A stretch of 44,649 nucleotides of DNA from assembly GCA_964498965.1 (NCBI GenBank), contig CAZCJU010000006.1, positions 1-44,649 of the forward strand, read 5' to 3'. The number at the start of each line of letters is the position of its first letter. The stretch's first letter is position 1. Shown here piece by piece: positions 1 to 8,057 of this stretch. The notes beneath the pieces are model-generated. The model was given only the letters and a program-made list of their open reading frames with translations. It did not search any database and was not told where the DNA came from. The position numbers and the translations under genes are program-made. The stretch comes from CAZCJU01 sp964498965. Lineage in GTDB: Bacteria > Bacillota > Clostridia > Oscillospirales > CAG-272.

Positions 1-33
1 TCAGCCCCGTTATGACCACTTCGATACCTCTCC
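1..33 (-). tRNA. tRNA-Ser, 5' part only (cut by window edge)
   Basis: Read on the minus strand, the first 33 bases of the gene begin with the acceptor strand GGAGAGG, followed by U8, A9, a D-arm containing GAAGTGGTCATAACGG, and the start of the anticodon stem (CTGA). This is the pattern of bacterial tRNA-Ser. The anticodon, variable arm and 3' half lie outside the window, so the codon read cannot be stated. A good promoter sits about 30 bases upstream, which supports a real gene. Confidence 0.8.
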
Positions 34-63
34 GAACGGTGTAATCAAACCACCTGTTCGCAC

Positions 64-92
64 AGTATAGCACATCTTTCAAAAATAATCAA
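64..92 (-). promoter_or_regulatory. Promoter of the tRNA-Ser gene
   Basis: On the minus strand there is a -35 TTGATT (92-87), a 17-base spacer and a -10 TATACT (69-64) with a TG-type extension just upstream. Transcription would start near 57, about 24 bases before the mature tRNA 5' end at 33. Confidence 0.75.
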
Positions 93-96
93 GTGC

Positions 97-132
97 TTTT
101 TTGAATTTTTTTTGATTTTTTAACATTTTTTT
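97..132 (-). promoter_or_regulatory. Phased A-tracts upstream of the tRNA promoter (UP-element-like, curved DNA)
   Basis: Four T-runs on the plus strand (A-runs on the minus strand) of 6, 8, 6 and 7 bases lie at 97-102, 106-113, 116-121 and 126-132. Their centres are 9-11 bases apart, in phase with the helix, and they start 5 bases upstream of the -35 box. Phased A-tracts bend DNA and act as UP elements in front of stable-RNA promoters; that role here is inferred. Confidence 0.5.
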
Positions 133-158
133 GCGTATCGGCGAAAAATCGGGATGCC

Positions 159-204
159 AAAAACGGTATGCACCTTTTAAAGACGAAAGCTTCAAAGGTG
201 CATA
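159..204 (-). terminator. Probable terminator of ddh
   Basis: TATGCACCTTT (167-177) and AAAGGTGCATA (194-204) form a perfect 11-bp stem with a 16-base loop. On the minus strand it is followed, after three bases, by TTTTT (163-159). It lies 66 bases beyond the ddh stop codon. The spacer before the T-run and the large loop make it less than ideal. Confidence 0.6.
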
Positions 205-270
205 TTGCGTAAACAAAGCGAATTAAAAACTCAAATTACTTTTGATTCGTCGAACCGTGCGATCTTCGAC

Positions 271-1248
271 TTAAAGCAGATTTGCTCTGAGGTATTCTCC
301 CGACATTTCCGACAAGTCTGCGGGAGCGATATCAAATACCGTTTTACAGCCGATATCGCCTCGCAAAAACATTTTATTCAATGCACGTGCGTAAGCGACA
401 AGCACGCTTGACGTAAATTCGGGATTGGAATCAAGCTTAAGACTGTATTCGATAACGTGCTTGTTTTCGCCGTCAATACCCGTTTTTCCCGTGCGTATAA
501 CACATCCGCCGTGCGGTATTCCAGAGTGATCTTTCTTTAATTCCTCAAGGGAAATAAAATGTACGGTGGTGTCGTAATCGGCAAAATAGTTCGGCATTGT
601 CACTATTTCATGCTCGATCCTCACTTTATCGGCACCGTCCTCAACTACCACATAGCATTCTCTTGTATGCTTCTGCCTTGCCGAAAGCTCGGGAGCTTCG
701 CCTGCACGGACCGCCTTAAGGGCCTCGGGAACGGGAACGGTATACTGTCTTGCGTCAACGACTCCGTCGATCCTGCGTATTGCATCGGAGTGACCTTGGC
801 TTACGCCCTTGCCCCAAAATGTATAGTCCTTGCCGTCAGGCAAAACAGCGGAGGCGTAAAGTCTGTTTACGGAAAACAGACCGGGATCCCAACCGCCGGA
901 AATAAGTGCTATGTGTCCGCTGCTGCGGCACGATTTATCCACTTTTGCGAAATGCTCGGGTATGGAGGCGTGCGTGTCGAAACTGTCAACGACATTAAAA
1001 TCCTTTGCCAAGGCGGGGGTAAGTACAGGCAGATCCGTTGCGCTTCCTCCGCAAACGATAAGTACATCGAGCTTATCCTTGAAGCACTTCAGCTCAGACG
1101 CACCGTAAACGGGCGTGTTCAGCTTTGATTTCACCGAGGACGGATCTCGCCGAGTGAAGATCCCGATAAGCTCGGTATCCTTTGCCCGTGCGGCGGCACA
1201 TTCGACACCGCGACCGAGATTGCCGTAACCGTATATTCCGATCTTCAT
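271..1248 (-). CDS. ddh: meso-diaminopimelate D-dehydrogenase
   Basis: NADPH-dependent enzyme that converts L-tetrahydrodipicolinate directly to meso-diaminopimelate, the one-step branch of lysine and peptidoglycan precursor synthesis, in the cytoplasm. The 325-residue protein has the usual family length. Seen: N-terminal Rossmann loop GYGNLGRG, the segment SGGWDPGLFSVNR, WGKGVSQGHSDAIRRIDGV, and a C-terminal region typical of the family. The start is taken as the ATG at 1248 because AGGAG (1262-1258) lies 9 bases upstream; the ATG at 1254 and GTG at 1257 are too close to that site. The gene has its own promoter and is transcribed separately from the HAD gene upstream. No other lysine-pathway gene is in the window. 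Confidence 0.93.
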   Translation of the reverse strand: MKIGIYGYGNLGRGVECAAARAKDTELIGIFTRRDPSSVKSKLNTPVYGASELKCFKDKLDVLIVCGGSATDLPVLTPALAKDFNVVDSFDTHASIPEHFAKVDKSCRSSGHIALISGGWDPGLFSVNRLYASAVLPDGKDYTFWGKGVSQGHSDAIRRIDGVVDARQYTVPVPEALKAVRAGEAPELSARQKHTRECYVVVEDGADKVRIEHEIVTMPNYFADYDTTVHFISLEELKKDHSGIPHGGCVIRTGKTGIDGENKHVIEYSLKLDSNPEFTSSVLVAYARALNKMFLRGDIGCKTVFDIAPADLSEMSGEYLRANLL

Positions 1249-1282
1249 ATTCATCACTCCTATAAAAACAAATCATGCGGTG

Positions 1283-1311
1283 ATTATATAACGAAAAAAA
1301 ACATGGTTCAA
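1283..1311 (-). promoter_or_regulatory. Promoter of ddh
   Basis: Minus-strand -35 TTGAAC (1311-1306), 17-base spacer, -10 TATAAT (1288-1283), about 35 bases upstream of the ddh start codon. Confidence 0.75.
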
Positions 1312-1353
1312 TAACGATTTTTTTAACATTTTTCAAATTATTTTAAAGCCTGC

Positions 1354-2001
1354 TCAACCGAATATAATGTCCGATATTTGTAACGGTGACGATACGATAT
1401 AAGCGGCTCCGGCGTTTTTCAGCTCCTCGTATGAGCCGTAGCCGTAAAGTACGCCGATGCAGTCAATGCAGTTTTTTCTCGCACCGATGACATCATGTTC
1501 CCTGTCACCGACCATTATCGCTTTTTCGACGTTTATGTGTAGCTTATCCGAGGCATATGCTATCACTTCGTCTTTTTTCGCTCGTGTGCCGTCAAGCTCA
1601 CTTCCGAACACACCCTCGAAAAATCCGTCTATCGAAAAATGCTTCAATATCCGCTCGGCGAATATGTGCGGCTTTGACGTTGCGACGACACAGTGTACCC
1701 CGCATTCCTTTAAATGCTCGAGCAGGACGGGGATTTCGGGGTAAAGCTTGTTTTCGAAAATTCCGTGCGGAGCGAAATATTCTCTGAATTTTTCCGTGGC
1801 AAGCCGTGCCTGCGACTCGGTAAAGCCGCAATATTCTTCAAACGCACGCAAAAGCGGCGGTCCTATGAATTTATTCAATTCGCTCCTGTCCGAAACGGTT
1901 ATGCCGAACGAGCTTAACGCATATTCGACGGAACGTGTTATCCCTTCGCCGGGATCGGTTAAAGTCCCGTCAAGATCGAAAAAAACGTATTCGTATTTCA
2001 T
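1354..2001 (-). CDS. HAD-family phosphatase (phosphoglycolate-phosphatase-like)
   Basis: A 215-residue haloacid-dehalogenase-superfamily hydrolase. Seen: motif I FFDLDGTLTD at residues ~7-16 (nucleophile Asp and acid/base Asp), motif II in VVATSK, the motif III lysine in RAKKDEVI, and motif IV MVGDREHDVIGA. A helical cap lies between motifs I and II, as in Gph and pyrophosphatase-like HAD proteins. The start at 2001 is chosen because GGGAG lies 7 bases upstream and motif I then falls at the usual place; an in-frame extension to 2073 has no ribosome-binding site. The substrate cannot be told; phosphoglycolate, PPi or a nucleotide monophosphate are all possible. Confidence 0.88.
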   Translation of the reverse strand: MKYEYVFFDLDGTLTDPGEGITRSVEYALSSFGITVSDRSELNKFIGPPLLRAFEEYCGFTESQARLATEKFREYFAPHGIFENKLYPEIPVLLEHLKECGVHCVVATSKPHIFAERILKHFSIDGFFEGVFGSELDGTRAKKDEVIAYASDKLHINVEKAIMVGDREHDVIGARKNCIDCIGVLYGYGSYEELKNAGAAYIVSSPLQISDIIFG

Positions 2002-2031
2002 TTGATTTCTCCCAAACGCACATTCGTATTG

Positions 2032-2060
2032 ATTATACACCCGTTTTTTTCTGTTTGCAA
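2032..2060 (-). promoter_or_regulatory. Promoter of the HAD phosphatase gene
   Basis: Minus-strand -35 TTGCAA (2060-2055), 17-base spacer, -10 TATAAT (2037-2032). It is divergent from the promoter at 2111-2139. Confidence 0.75.
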
Positions 2061-2110
2061 GATGTATTTTCACAAAAAAACAGGTTTTTGCGTCGAATAC
2101 TTGATTTTAC

Positions 2111-2139
2111 TTGATTTGTTTAAAATAAATGTGTAAAAT
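2111..2139 (+). promoter_or_regulatory. Promoter of the large secreted protein
   Basis: -35 TTGATT (2111-2116), 17-base spacer ending in TGTG, and -10 TAAAAT (2134-2139). It lies 67 bases before the start codon at 2207. Confidence 0.65.
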
Positions 2140-2206
2140 ATACTTGTGCGACCTTCGAAGAAAATCGAAAATATGCAAAGAAAATACGCAAAAGAGATCG
2201 GATAAT

Positions 2207-4909
2207 ATGAAGAAAGTAAAGTTAAGCTTAAGAAAAGCGGGAGCATTTACGGCATTGGTGTCATTGCTTCTTTCGCTTTTGGCAACCGGTAGCTCTGCGG
2301 CAAGCGAGCTGAATCTCATGCCGAATATGAGTTATACGCAAATGAAAGAGTATTGCAAAAAGGTGCTTGACGACTTTGAAAACGATGATACCGTGTTTTC
2401 TTCATCGGTTGCCGTCTATTACGACCCGAACGGAGGCTTTGAAGGTAAAAGACAGCTTTGCGCAGATTCTCAAAACGGAACGTGCGATCTGAAATTGTCG
2501 TTCACACGCCACCTTGACGTTAAAGGCTCGAAGGCTATCGCATTCGCATTCCTGCCACATGGCGGCGACGGCGGCGATATGACGCTCAATGTAAGTATAT
2601 ACACACGTAAACTGTACACCTTTTCGGGTACGGTTTCTCCGAATGTCGATTACGGCGTTTTCATACCTCTCGATTCCGTATCGGATCTGTCCTCACTTCA
2701 GTATATCAATATCGAATTGAAAGCCACGTCAAGTTGCTCGTTTAAGCTGGATTATCTTTGCACCTCGGGCGAAAGAGGAAATACGGCACTGCTCGACCTG
2801 CTTGATGCCGATTATTCGGCAAAAAGCGGAAAACTGACGGACGACGAGAACAAGCTCTCGTTTGTCGCAAATTCCGAAAAATCTTATATAATTTCCGATA
2901 AATTCAGCTTTTCGCCGTCGGAATATCAAAAGGTGCTTAAAATTACGCTCGATTCTGATTTTACGGGCAAACTTTTTGTCGCATATACGATAGGCGGTAA
3001 CGAATATGAAACGAAAACGGCAGAACTGACGAAGGGTGACGGTGTATACAGATTTTACATGGATAAACTGAATACGGGCGATACGCTGAATCGTATCAAG
3101 CTCGTTTTCGAAAGCTCCGCACCGTCAAGCGTCACGATAAGCGGGATAGTCGTTATTAACGCAATCTTTCCCGAGAATGACGACAGCTTTTGTGTCGAAT
3201 GCATAGAGGGCGGAATAAAGCTGAGCGGCGTGGGCGAGATCCCCGACGGGTGCGAAAAAATATTGCTTTGTCGCATATCTTCTGCGGATGGGAGCTACGA
3301 AACGTGTGCGGAGATCGCACCGAGCGAAAGCTTTGAATATGTTTTGACCGACGATGAGGTGTGCGAAAAATACAGTGCCGCCTATGTCGGCGGCGGTACG
3401 GTGCTTAAAAGCACAACACCGAAATTTCCGACGAATGCCGCAGTACTCGGAGAAAGCGGAGATGTGAAAACGCCGAACGGCAAAAAAGGAATGACGGTAT
3501 ATCTTGCGGCAAATGCAGCGGAGCTTTGCACAAAGCAAGCAGTCGTACCTGTTTCGCTCGATGCACTTGTGTCCGACGGGGACGGGGTCGCTTGCGGTGA
3601 TTACCGCCTTGATCGCTCGGCATTGACGGAGCTTGATTGCAAGGTGTCGTCGTTGCTCGTGAACGACTGTGCGGTAAATATCAAGCTGGTGTATTCGGGC
3701 GATGTTGTGCAGGGGGAGAAGAGAAACAAGTACGTTTCGATCCTTGGCTTCCTTGCCGAACGATACAAAGAAGTATATTCGTTTACTCTCTCAAACCCGC
3801 TCAACGAGGATATGAACGACGAAAACTTCGGCGAATTCATGAAAAAACGTGCGGAGCTTGTGACGTGTGCCGTGAATGCGGTGAAAAGCAAAAACCGAAA
3901 CGCAAGCGTAACGGTCCTGCTCGGTGCGGCACACGGAATGGATTGCTGTGACTTTTTGTATTCCTTGAAAGCCTATACGGCGGCGGAGTTTTGCGTAAGC
4001 GTCGAAATAACGTCGTGTGATTACGATATTTCACGGCTGTACGAGGTAAGTTCGTCGCCGATAACGGTCATATGGTCGGCTGAAAACGAGGATACCGTGC
4101 TTGAGAATTACGAAAAATTCTATGAAAATTATATAAACGATGACAGGGTGGACGGTATCTGCCTGGCATCGCAAACCGACACCGAGGGAACGGTGGGACT
4201 TATTCATGCGGAAACGACCGAAAACGGCACGGAATTCGTTCAAAGAGAGGACTATTGCAAGCTGTTCGGAAGCATTGACGGAGAACAACTCGATAAAGCC
4301 GAAATATCGTTTTCGAAGCACGAAAAGCACGAAAAAACAATATCCGACTTCGGCAACGTTAATCTGCTGTTCGGCGGTGCGGCAAACGGAGATGTGACCG
4401 AAAACGGCATCGAAGCGACGCTTGATTTTAATGCGTTCTATCTGTCGTACATTAAAGTAAAGCTCGGCGAAAGCGTCGATGCGAAAAACGGGCTTTGCAT
4501 ACCGTTGTCGTATTTCGGCGAGGCTTGCACTGTCGGAATAACGGCAAAGGGCGAGAAAATCGTGTACGGTAAAGCCGAATTGAACGGTGACGGCAGAATA
4601 TGCCTGTATCTGCCGTGCGGCGGTGAGAATATCGAAGAGGTAATACTGTCGTTCGAGGGCAGCGGAGGCAGATCAACGGCCGAAATAGGCGGAATATTCG
4701 ATTGCGATGCGTCGGTGTACGGAAAAGAGCCGCACGAAACGGTCGACGGATCGACGTATGAGCATACTGCGGACGGTACGACGAAAAAAGAAGAAAGTAA
4801 CGTCGTTGCGGTTATGATCATTGCGGTCATCGTACTTGTGACGGTCGGCATCGGTGCATATGCTGTCCCGAGATACATTGCAGCACGAAAGCAAAAAAAA
4901 GATCAATGA
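2207..4909 (+). CDS. Large secreted protein with C-terminal membrane anchor, function unknown
   Basis: A 900-residue protein that I do not recognise with certainty. The start at 2207 follows an A/G-rich site (AAAGAGAT) and gives a clean signal peptide: KK-rich n-region, hydrophobic core at ~11-27, cleavage near SSA-AS. Residues ~50-400 look like beta-sandwich modules, rich in polar residues and alternating hydrophobics. Residues ~426-690 alternate predicted strands and helices (VVPVSLDAL, NIKLVYSG, SVTVLLGAA, ITVIWSAEN, VDGICLAS), suggesting a TIM-barrel glycosidase-like fold, perhaps distantly like DUF5722. A further beta module follows. Near residues 863-885 there is one transmembrane helix, then a basic tail (RYIAARKQKKDQ). 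It should therefore be an extracellular protein tethered to the membrane. It stands alone between two promoters. Carbohydrate binding or cleavage is inference only. Confidence 0.75.
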   Translation: MKKVKLSLRKAGAFTALVSLLLSLLATGSSAASELNLMPNMSYTQMKEYCKKVLDDFENDDTVFSSSVAVYYDPNGGFEGKRQLCADSQNGTCDLKLSFTRHLDVKGSKAIAFAFLPHGGDGGDMTLNVSIYTRKLYTFSGTVSPNVDYGVFIPLDSVSDLSSLQYINIELKATSSCSFKLDYLCTSGERGNTALLDLLDADYSAKSGKLTDDENKLSFVANSEKSYIISDKFSFSPSEYQKVLKITLDSDFTGKLFVAYTIGGNEYETKTAELTKGDGVYRFYMDKLNTGDTLNRIKLVFESSAPSSVTISGIVVINAIFPENDDSFCVECIEGGIKLSGVGEIPDGCEKILLCRISSADGSYETCAEIAPSESFEYVLTDDEVCEKYSAAYVGGGTVLKSTTPKFPTNAAVLGESGDVKTPNGKKGMTVYLAANAAELCTKQAVVPVSLDALVSDGDGVACGDYRLDRSALTELDCKVSSLLVNDCAVNIKLVYSGDVVQGEKRNKYVSILGFLAERYKEVYSFTLSNPLNEDMNDENFGEFMKKRAELVTCAVNAVKSKNRNASVTVLLGAAHGMDCCDFLYSLKAYTAAEFCVSVEITSCDYDISRLYEVSSSPITVIWSAENEDTVLENYEKFYENYINDDRVDGICLASQTDTEGTVGLIHAETTENGTEFVQREDYCKLFGSIDGEQLDKAEISFSKHEKHEKTISDFGNVNLLFGGAANGDVTENGIEATLDFNAFYLSYIKVKLGESVDAKNGLCIPLSYFGEACTVGITAKGEKIVYGKAELNGDGRICLYLPCGGENIEEVILSFEGSGGRSTAEIGGIFDCDASVYGKEPHETVDGSTYEHTADGTTKKEESNVVAVMIIAVIVLVTVGIGAYAVPRYIAARKQKKDQ

Positions 4910-4960
4910 ATCGACACAATTAAATTTACAAAAAATTAAAAATATAATTTCATAAATAAT

Positions 4961-4989
4961 TTTATAAATATGACGATGTATGATATAAT
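4961..4989 (+). promoter_or_regulatory. Promoter of typA
   Basis: A TGATATAAT extended -10 (TATAAT at 4984-4989) with a weak -35 TTTATA 17 bases upstream (4961-4966), in very AT-rich DNA. It lies 35 bases before the typA start. Confidence 0.6.
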
Positions 4990-5024
4990 TATCTGCGATT
5001 TTGTTATAAAAAGAGGTTTTGATT

Positions 5025-6851
5025 TTGAAAAGAGAAGATTTAAGAAACGTTGCTATTATCGCCCACGTTGACCACGGTAAAACGACGCTTGTCGATCAAA
5101 TGCTTAAGCAGGGCGGTGTTTACAGGGAAAATCAGGTAACCGAGGAAAGAGTTATGGACTCAGGAGCTTTGGAACGCGAAAGAGGCATAACCATACTTGC
5201 GAAAAATACTGCGGTTCATTACGGTGACGTTAAAATAAATATAATCGACACGCCCGGTCACGCCGATTTCGGCGGCGAGGTAGAGCGTATACTTAAAATG
5301 GTAAACGGCGTAGTCCTGCTCGTGGATGCCGCAGAGGGTCCCATGCCTCAGACGAGATTCGTGCTTCAAAGGGCACTTGAGCTGGGACATAAGGTCATCG
5401 TCGTTATAAATAAGATAGATCGTCCCGATGCACGTCTTGACGAGGTAGTCGATGAGGTCCTCGAATTGTTTATCGACCTTAACGCAACGGACGAGCAGCT
5501 CGATTCGCCGATCATTTTCTGCAACGGTCGTGCAGGTACCGCATCGCTTAACCCTTATCAGCAGGACGGCGATCTTAAGGTGCTTTTCGATACGATATTG
5601 GAGCATGTTCCGTGTCCGGAAGGCGACGAGGACGGCGAACTGCAGCTTCTCGTTTCTTCGATAGACTATAACGAGTACGTCGGCAGGATAGGCATAGGCA
5701 GAATAGAAAGAGGCAGGATAAGAGCCGGTCAGGAAATAATGGTATCGAATTTCCATGCGGACGAAGCACCGCACAAAGGAAAGGTAGTTAAGCTGTTTCA
5801 GATAGACGGACTTAAAAGAGTGCCTGTGGAGAATGCACGTGTCGGAGATATAGTTTGCTTTTCCGGTACCGAAAATATAACGATAGGCGATACGGTCACC
5901 TCGCTTGCGTGCGTCGAACCGCTTGAGTTCGTGAAAGTGAGCGAGCCTACTATGGAAATGACTTTCTCCGTGAACGACAGCCCGTTTGCGGGACGCGAGG
6001 GGAAATTCGTAACGAGCCGCCAGCTTCGCGACAGACTGTATAAAGAGCTGTTGAAAGACGTTTCGCTCCGTGTTACCGACGGCGATACGACGGATTGCTT
6101 CAGAGTAATGGGACGAGGCGAAATGCACTTGTCCATACTTATAGAAACCATGCGTCGAGAGGGCTATGAGCTTTGTTGCTCGACTCCCCGCGTACTTTTC
6201 AAAACGATCGACGGAGTGAAGTGCGAGCCTATGGAAAAGGTACAGGTCGATGTTCCCTCCGAGTATGTCGGTTCGGTGATAGAGAAGCTCGGAGCTCGTA
6301 AGGGCGACCTGCTCGAAATGAATGTTGTCGGAAACAGAACGAGAATAGATTACAATATCCCCTCACGATGCCTCATCGGATACCGCTCCGAGCTTCTTAC
6401 CGATACTCGGGGAGAGGGGATCATGAATTCGCTCTTCAACGGCTACGAGCCTTACAGAGGCGAGGTCGTTCGCCGTTATACAGGCTCGCTCATAGCTTCC
6501 GAGGACGGAGAATCGACATCTTACGGCTTGTACAATTCACAGGACAGAGGTGCTATGTTTATCGGCGTTCAAACGCCGGTATATGAGGGAATGATAGTCG
6601 GAATGTCGCCCAAGCTCGGTGATATAGCCGTGAACGTTTGCAAGAAAAAGCATTTGACGGCGGTTCGTTCGACGGGTGCGGACGAGGCGTTAAGACTTGT
6701 TACGCCGATAGTGTTCTCGCTTGAGGAAGCAATAGAATTTATTGCCGACGACGAGCTTATCGAAGTAACTCCCAAAAATATCAGACTGAGAAAGAAAATA
6801 CTCAGTAACGTACAAAGACTTAAGACCATCAACAGGAAGAATGCGGAATGA
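5025..6851 (+). CDS. typA: Ribosome-associated translational GTPase TypA/BipA
   Basis: EF-G-like GTPase that binds ribosomes and helps large-subunit assembly and stress adaptation. The 608 residues match the family length. Seen: G1 AHVDHGKTT at residues ~13-21, G2 RGITI, G3 DTPGHADFGGEVER, G4 NKIDRPDAR, then translation-factor domain II, EF-G domain III/V-like repeats and the TypA-specific C-terminal domain ending in a basic stretch. The start is a TTG at 5025, 8 bases after AAGAGG (5011-5016); the TTG at 5019 is only 2 bases from that site. The stop overlaps the thiI start (ATGA), so the two genes are probably translationally coupled. Confidence 0.96.
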   Translation: MKREDLRNVAIIAHVDHGKTTLVDQMLKQGGVYRENQVTEERVMDSGALERERGITILAKNTAVHYGDVKINIIDTPGHADFGGEVERILKMVNGVVLLVDAAEGPMPQTRFVLQRALELGHKVIVVINKIDRPDARLDEVVDEVLELFIDLNATDEQLDSPIIFCNGRAGTASLNPYQQDGDLKVLFDTILEHVPCPEGDEDGELQLLVSSIDYNEYVGRIGIGRIERGRIRAGQEIMVSNFHADEAPHKGKVVKLFQIDGLKRVPVENARVGDIVCFSGTENITIGDTVTSLACVEPLEFVKVSEPTMEMTFSVNDSPFAGREGKFVTSRQLRDRLYKELLKDVSLRVTDGDTTDCFRVMGRGEMHLSILIETMRREGYELCCSTPRVLFKTIDGVKCEPMEKVQVDVPSEYVGSVIEKLGARKGDLLEMNVVGNRTRIDYNIPSRCLIGYRSELLTDTRGEGIMNSLFNGYEPYRGEVVRRYTGSLIASEDGESTSYGLYNSQDRGAMFIGVQTPVYEGMIVGMSPKLGDIAVNVCKKKHLTAVRSTGADEALRLVTPIVFSLEEAIEFIADDELIEVTPKNIRLRKKILSNVQRLKTINRKNAE

Positions 6852-8017
6852 AATACGTGATTCTGATGAAATACGGAGAGCTGATACTCAAGGGTGCCAA
6901 TAAAAGCACATTCGAAAGCTCTTTGCTCAGGCAGGTAAAGAACAGGGTCAAGTCGTACGGCGACTTCGACGTATATAAAGCTCAAAGCACAGTGTACGTG
7001 TCACCGAACGACAACGATTGCGAGCTTGACGGAGCGTACGAAGCGTGCAAAAAAATATTCGGCTTTACCGCCCTGTGCCGTGCGGCCGAAGTGGGCAAGA
7101 CGGAAGAAGAGATAGTACAGGCGGTAAAAACGCTTGCCTGTCAAACACTCGGAAGCGTTGACAGCTTTAAAATAGAAGCGAGAAGAAGCGACAAGAGATT
7201 CCCGCTCACTTCGCCGCAAATATGCGAGCTTTGCGGAGGTGCCGTGCTGGATGTATGTCCCGAGTTGCACGTTGATGTTCACTCTCCGCAGGCAGTCATA
7301 AGAGTCGAAATAAGAGATTATGCCGCCTATGTGCATACGGCACAGGAAAAGGGAGCGGGCGGAATGCCGGTAGGTTCAAACGGAAAAGGTCTGTTGCTTC
7401 TGTCCGGCGGTATTGACAGCCCCGTTGCGGGATATATGATGTGTAAACGCGGAGTTAAGGTCGAAGCGTTACACTTCAGTGCGTTCCCTTATACGAGCGA
7501 AAGAGCGTTGCAAAAGGTCAAGGAGCTTGCGAGAATACTTGCCGAATACGAGAGCGAGGTAGTTTTCCATAATGTTTCGGTCACGAAAATACAGGAACAG
7601 CTTCGCAAAAACTGTAACGAGGACTACTTCACGCTCCTGTTGCGTAGATTCATGATGAAGCTTGCCGAAATGGTAGCTCAAAGAAACGGCTGTAAGGCAC
7701 TTATAACCGGTGAAAGTGTCGGTCAGGTCGCAAGCCAGACAATGGAAGCTCTTTGCGTTACCGACAGCGTTGTGAATATGCCCGTATTCAGACCGTGTAT
7801 AGGAATGGACAAGGAAGAAATAGTGACCGTTGCGAGAAAGATAGATACATACGAAACATCGACGCTGCCGTATGAGGATTGTTGTACGGTGTTTACACCT
7901 CGTCACCCCCGAACAAAGCCGGAGCTTGAAAAGGTTTTGAACGAGGAACGGCTCGTTGATGTCGATGCATTGCTCGAAGAAGCGATGGAAAGCTACACCA
8001 AGGAATACATAATTTAA
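6848..8017 (+). CDS. thiI: tRNA uracil 4-sulfurtransferase ThiI, short form without rhodanese domain
   Basis: Adenylates U8 of tRNA and inserts sulfur to give 4-thiouridine; related proteins also serve thiazole synthesis. The 389 residues contain the N-terminal ferredoxin-like domain, a THUMP domain (~60-165) and the PP-loop ATPase with SGGIDSPVAGYM near residue 185. A conserved cysteine lies in YEDCCTVFTPRHP. The protein stops before the rhodanese domain found in the E. coli enzyme (482 residues), like the Bacillus type, which takes sulfur from a dedicated cysteine desulfurase. No such desulfurase (NifZ-type) is adjacent here. The start overlaps the typA stop by 4 bases. Confidence 0.94.
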   Translation: MKYVILMKYGELILKGANKSTFESSLLRQVKNRVKSYGDFDVYKAQSTVYVSPNDNDCELDGAYEACKKIFGFTALCRAAEVGKTEEEIVQAVKTLACQTLGSVDSFKIEARRSDKRFPLTSPQICELCGGAVLDVCPELHVDVHSPQAVIRVEIRDYAAYVHTAQEKGAGGMPVGSNGKGLLLLSGGIDSPVAGYMMCKRGVKVEALHFSAFPYTSERALQKVKELARILAEYESEVVFHNVSVTKIQEQLRKNCNEDYFTLLLRRFMMKLAEMVAQRNGCKALITGESVGQVASQTMEALCVTDSVVNMPVFRPCIGMDKEEIVTVARKIDTYETSTLPYEDCCTVFTPRHPRTKPELEKVLNEERLVDVDALLEEAMESYTKEYII

Positions 8018-8057
8018 GAGTTTATTAAAATAGCGATTCGGAGAGGAAGAAACGGTT

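Noticed and set aside
5160..6128. A 322-codon open frame on the minus strand opposite typA.
   Set aside because: Shadow of typA, caused by codon bias; no start site or domain pattern.
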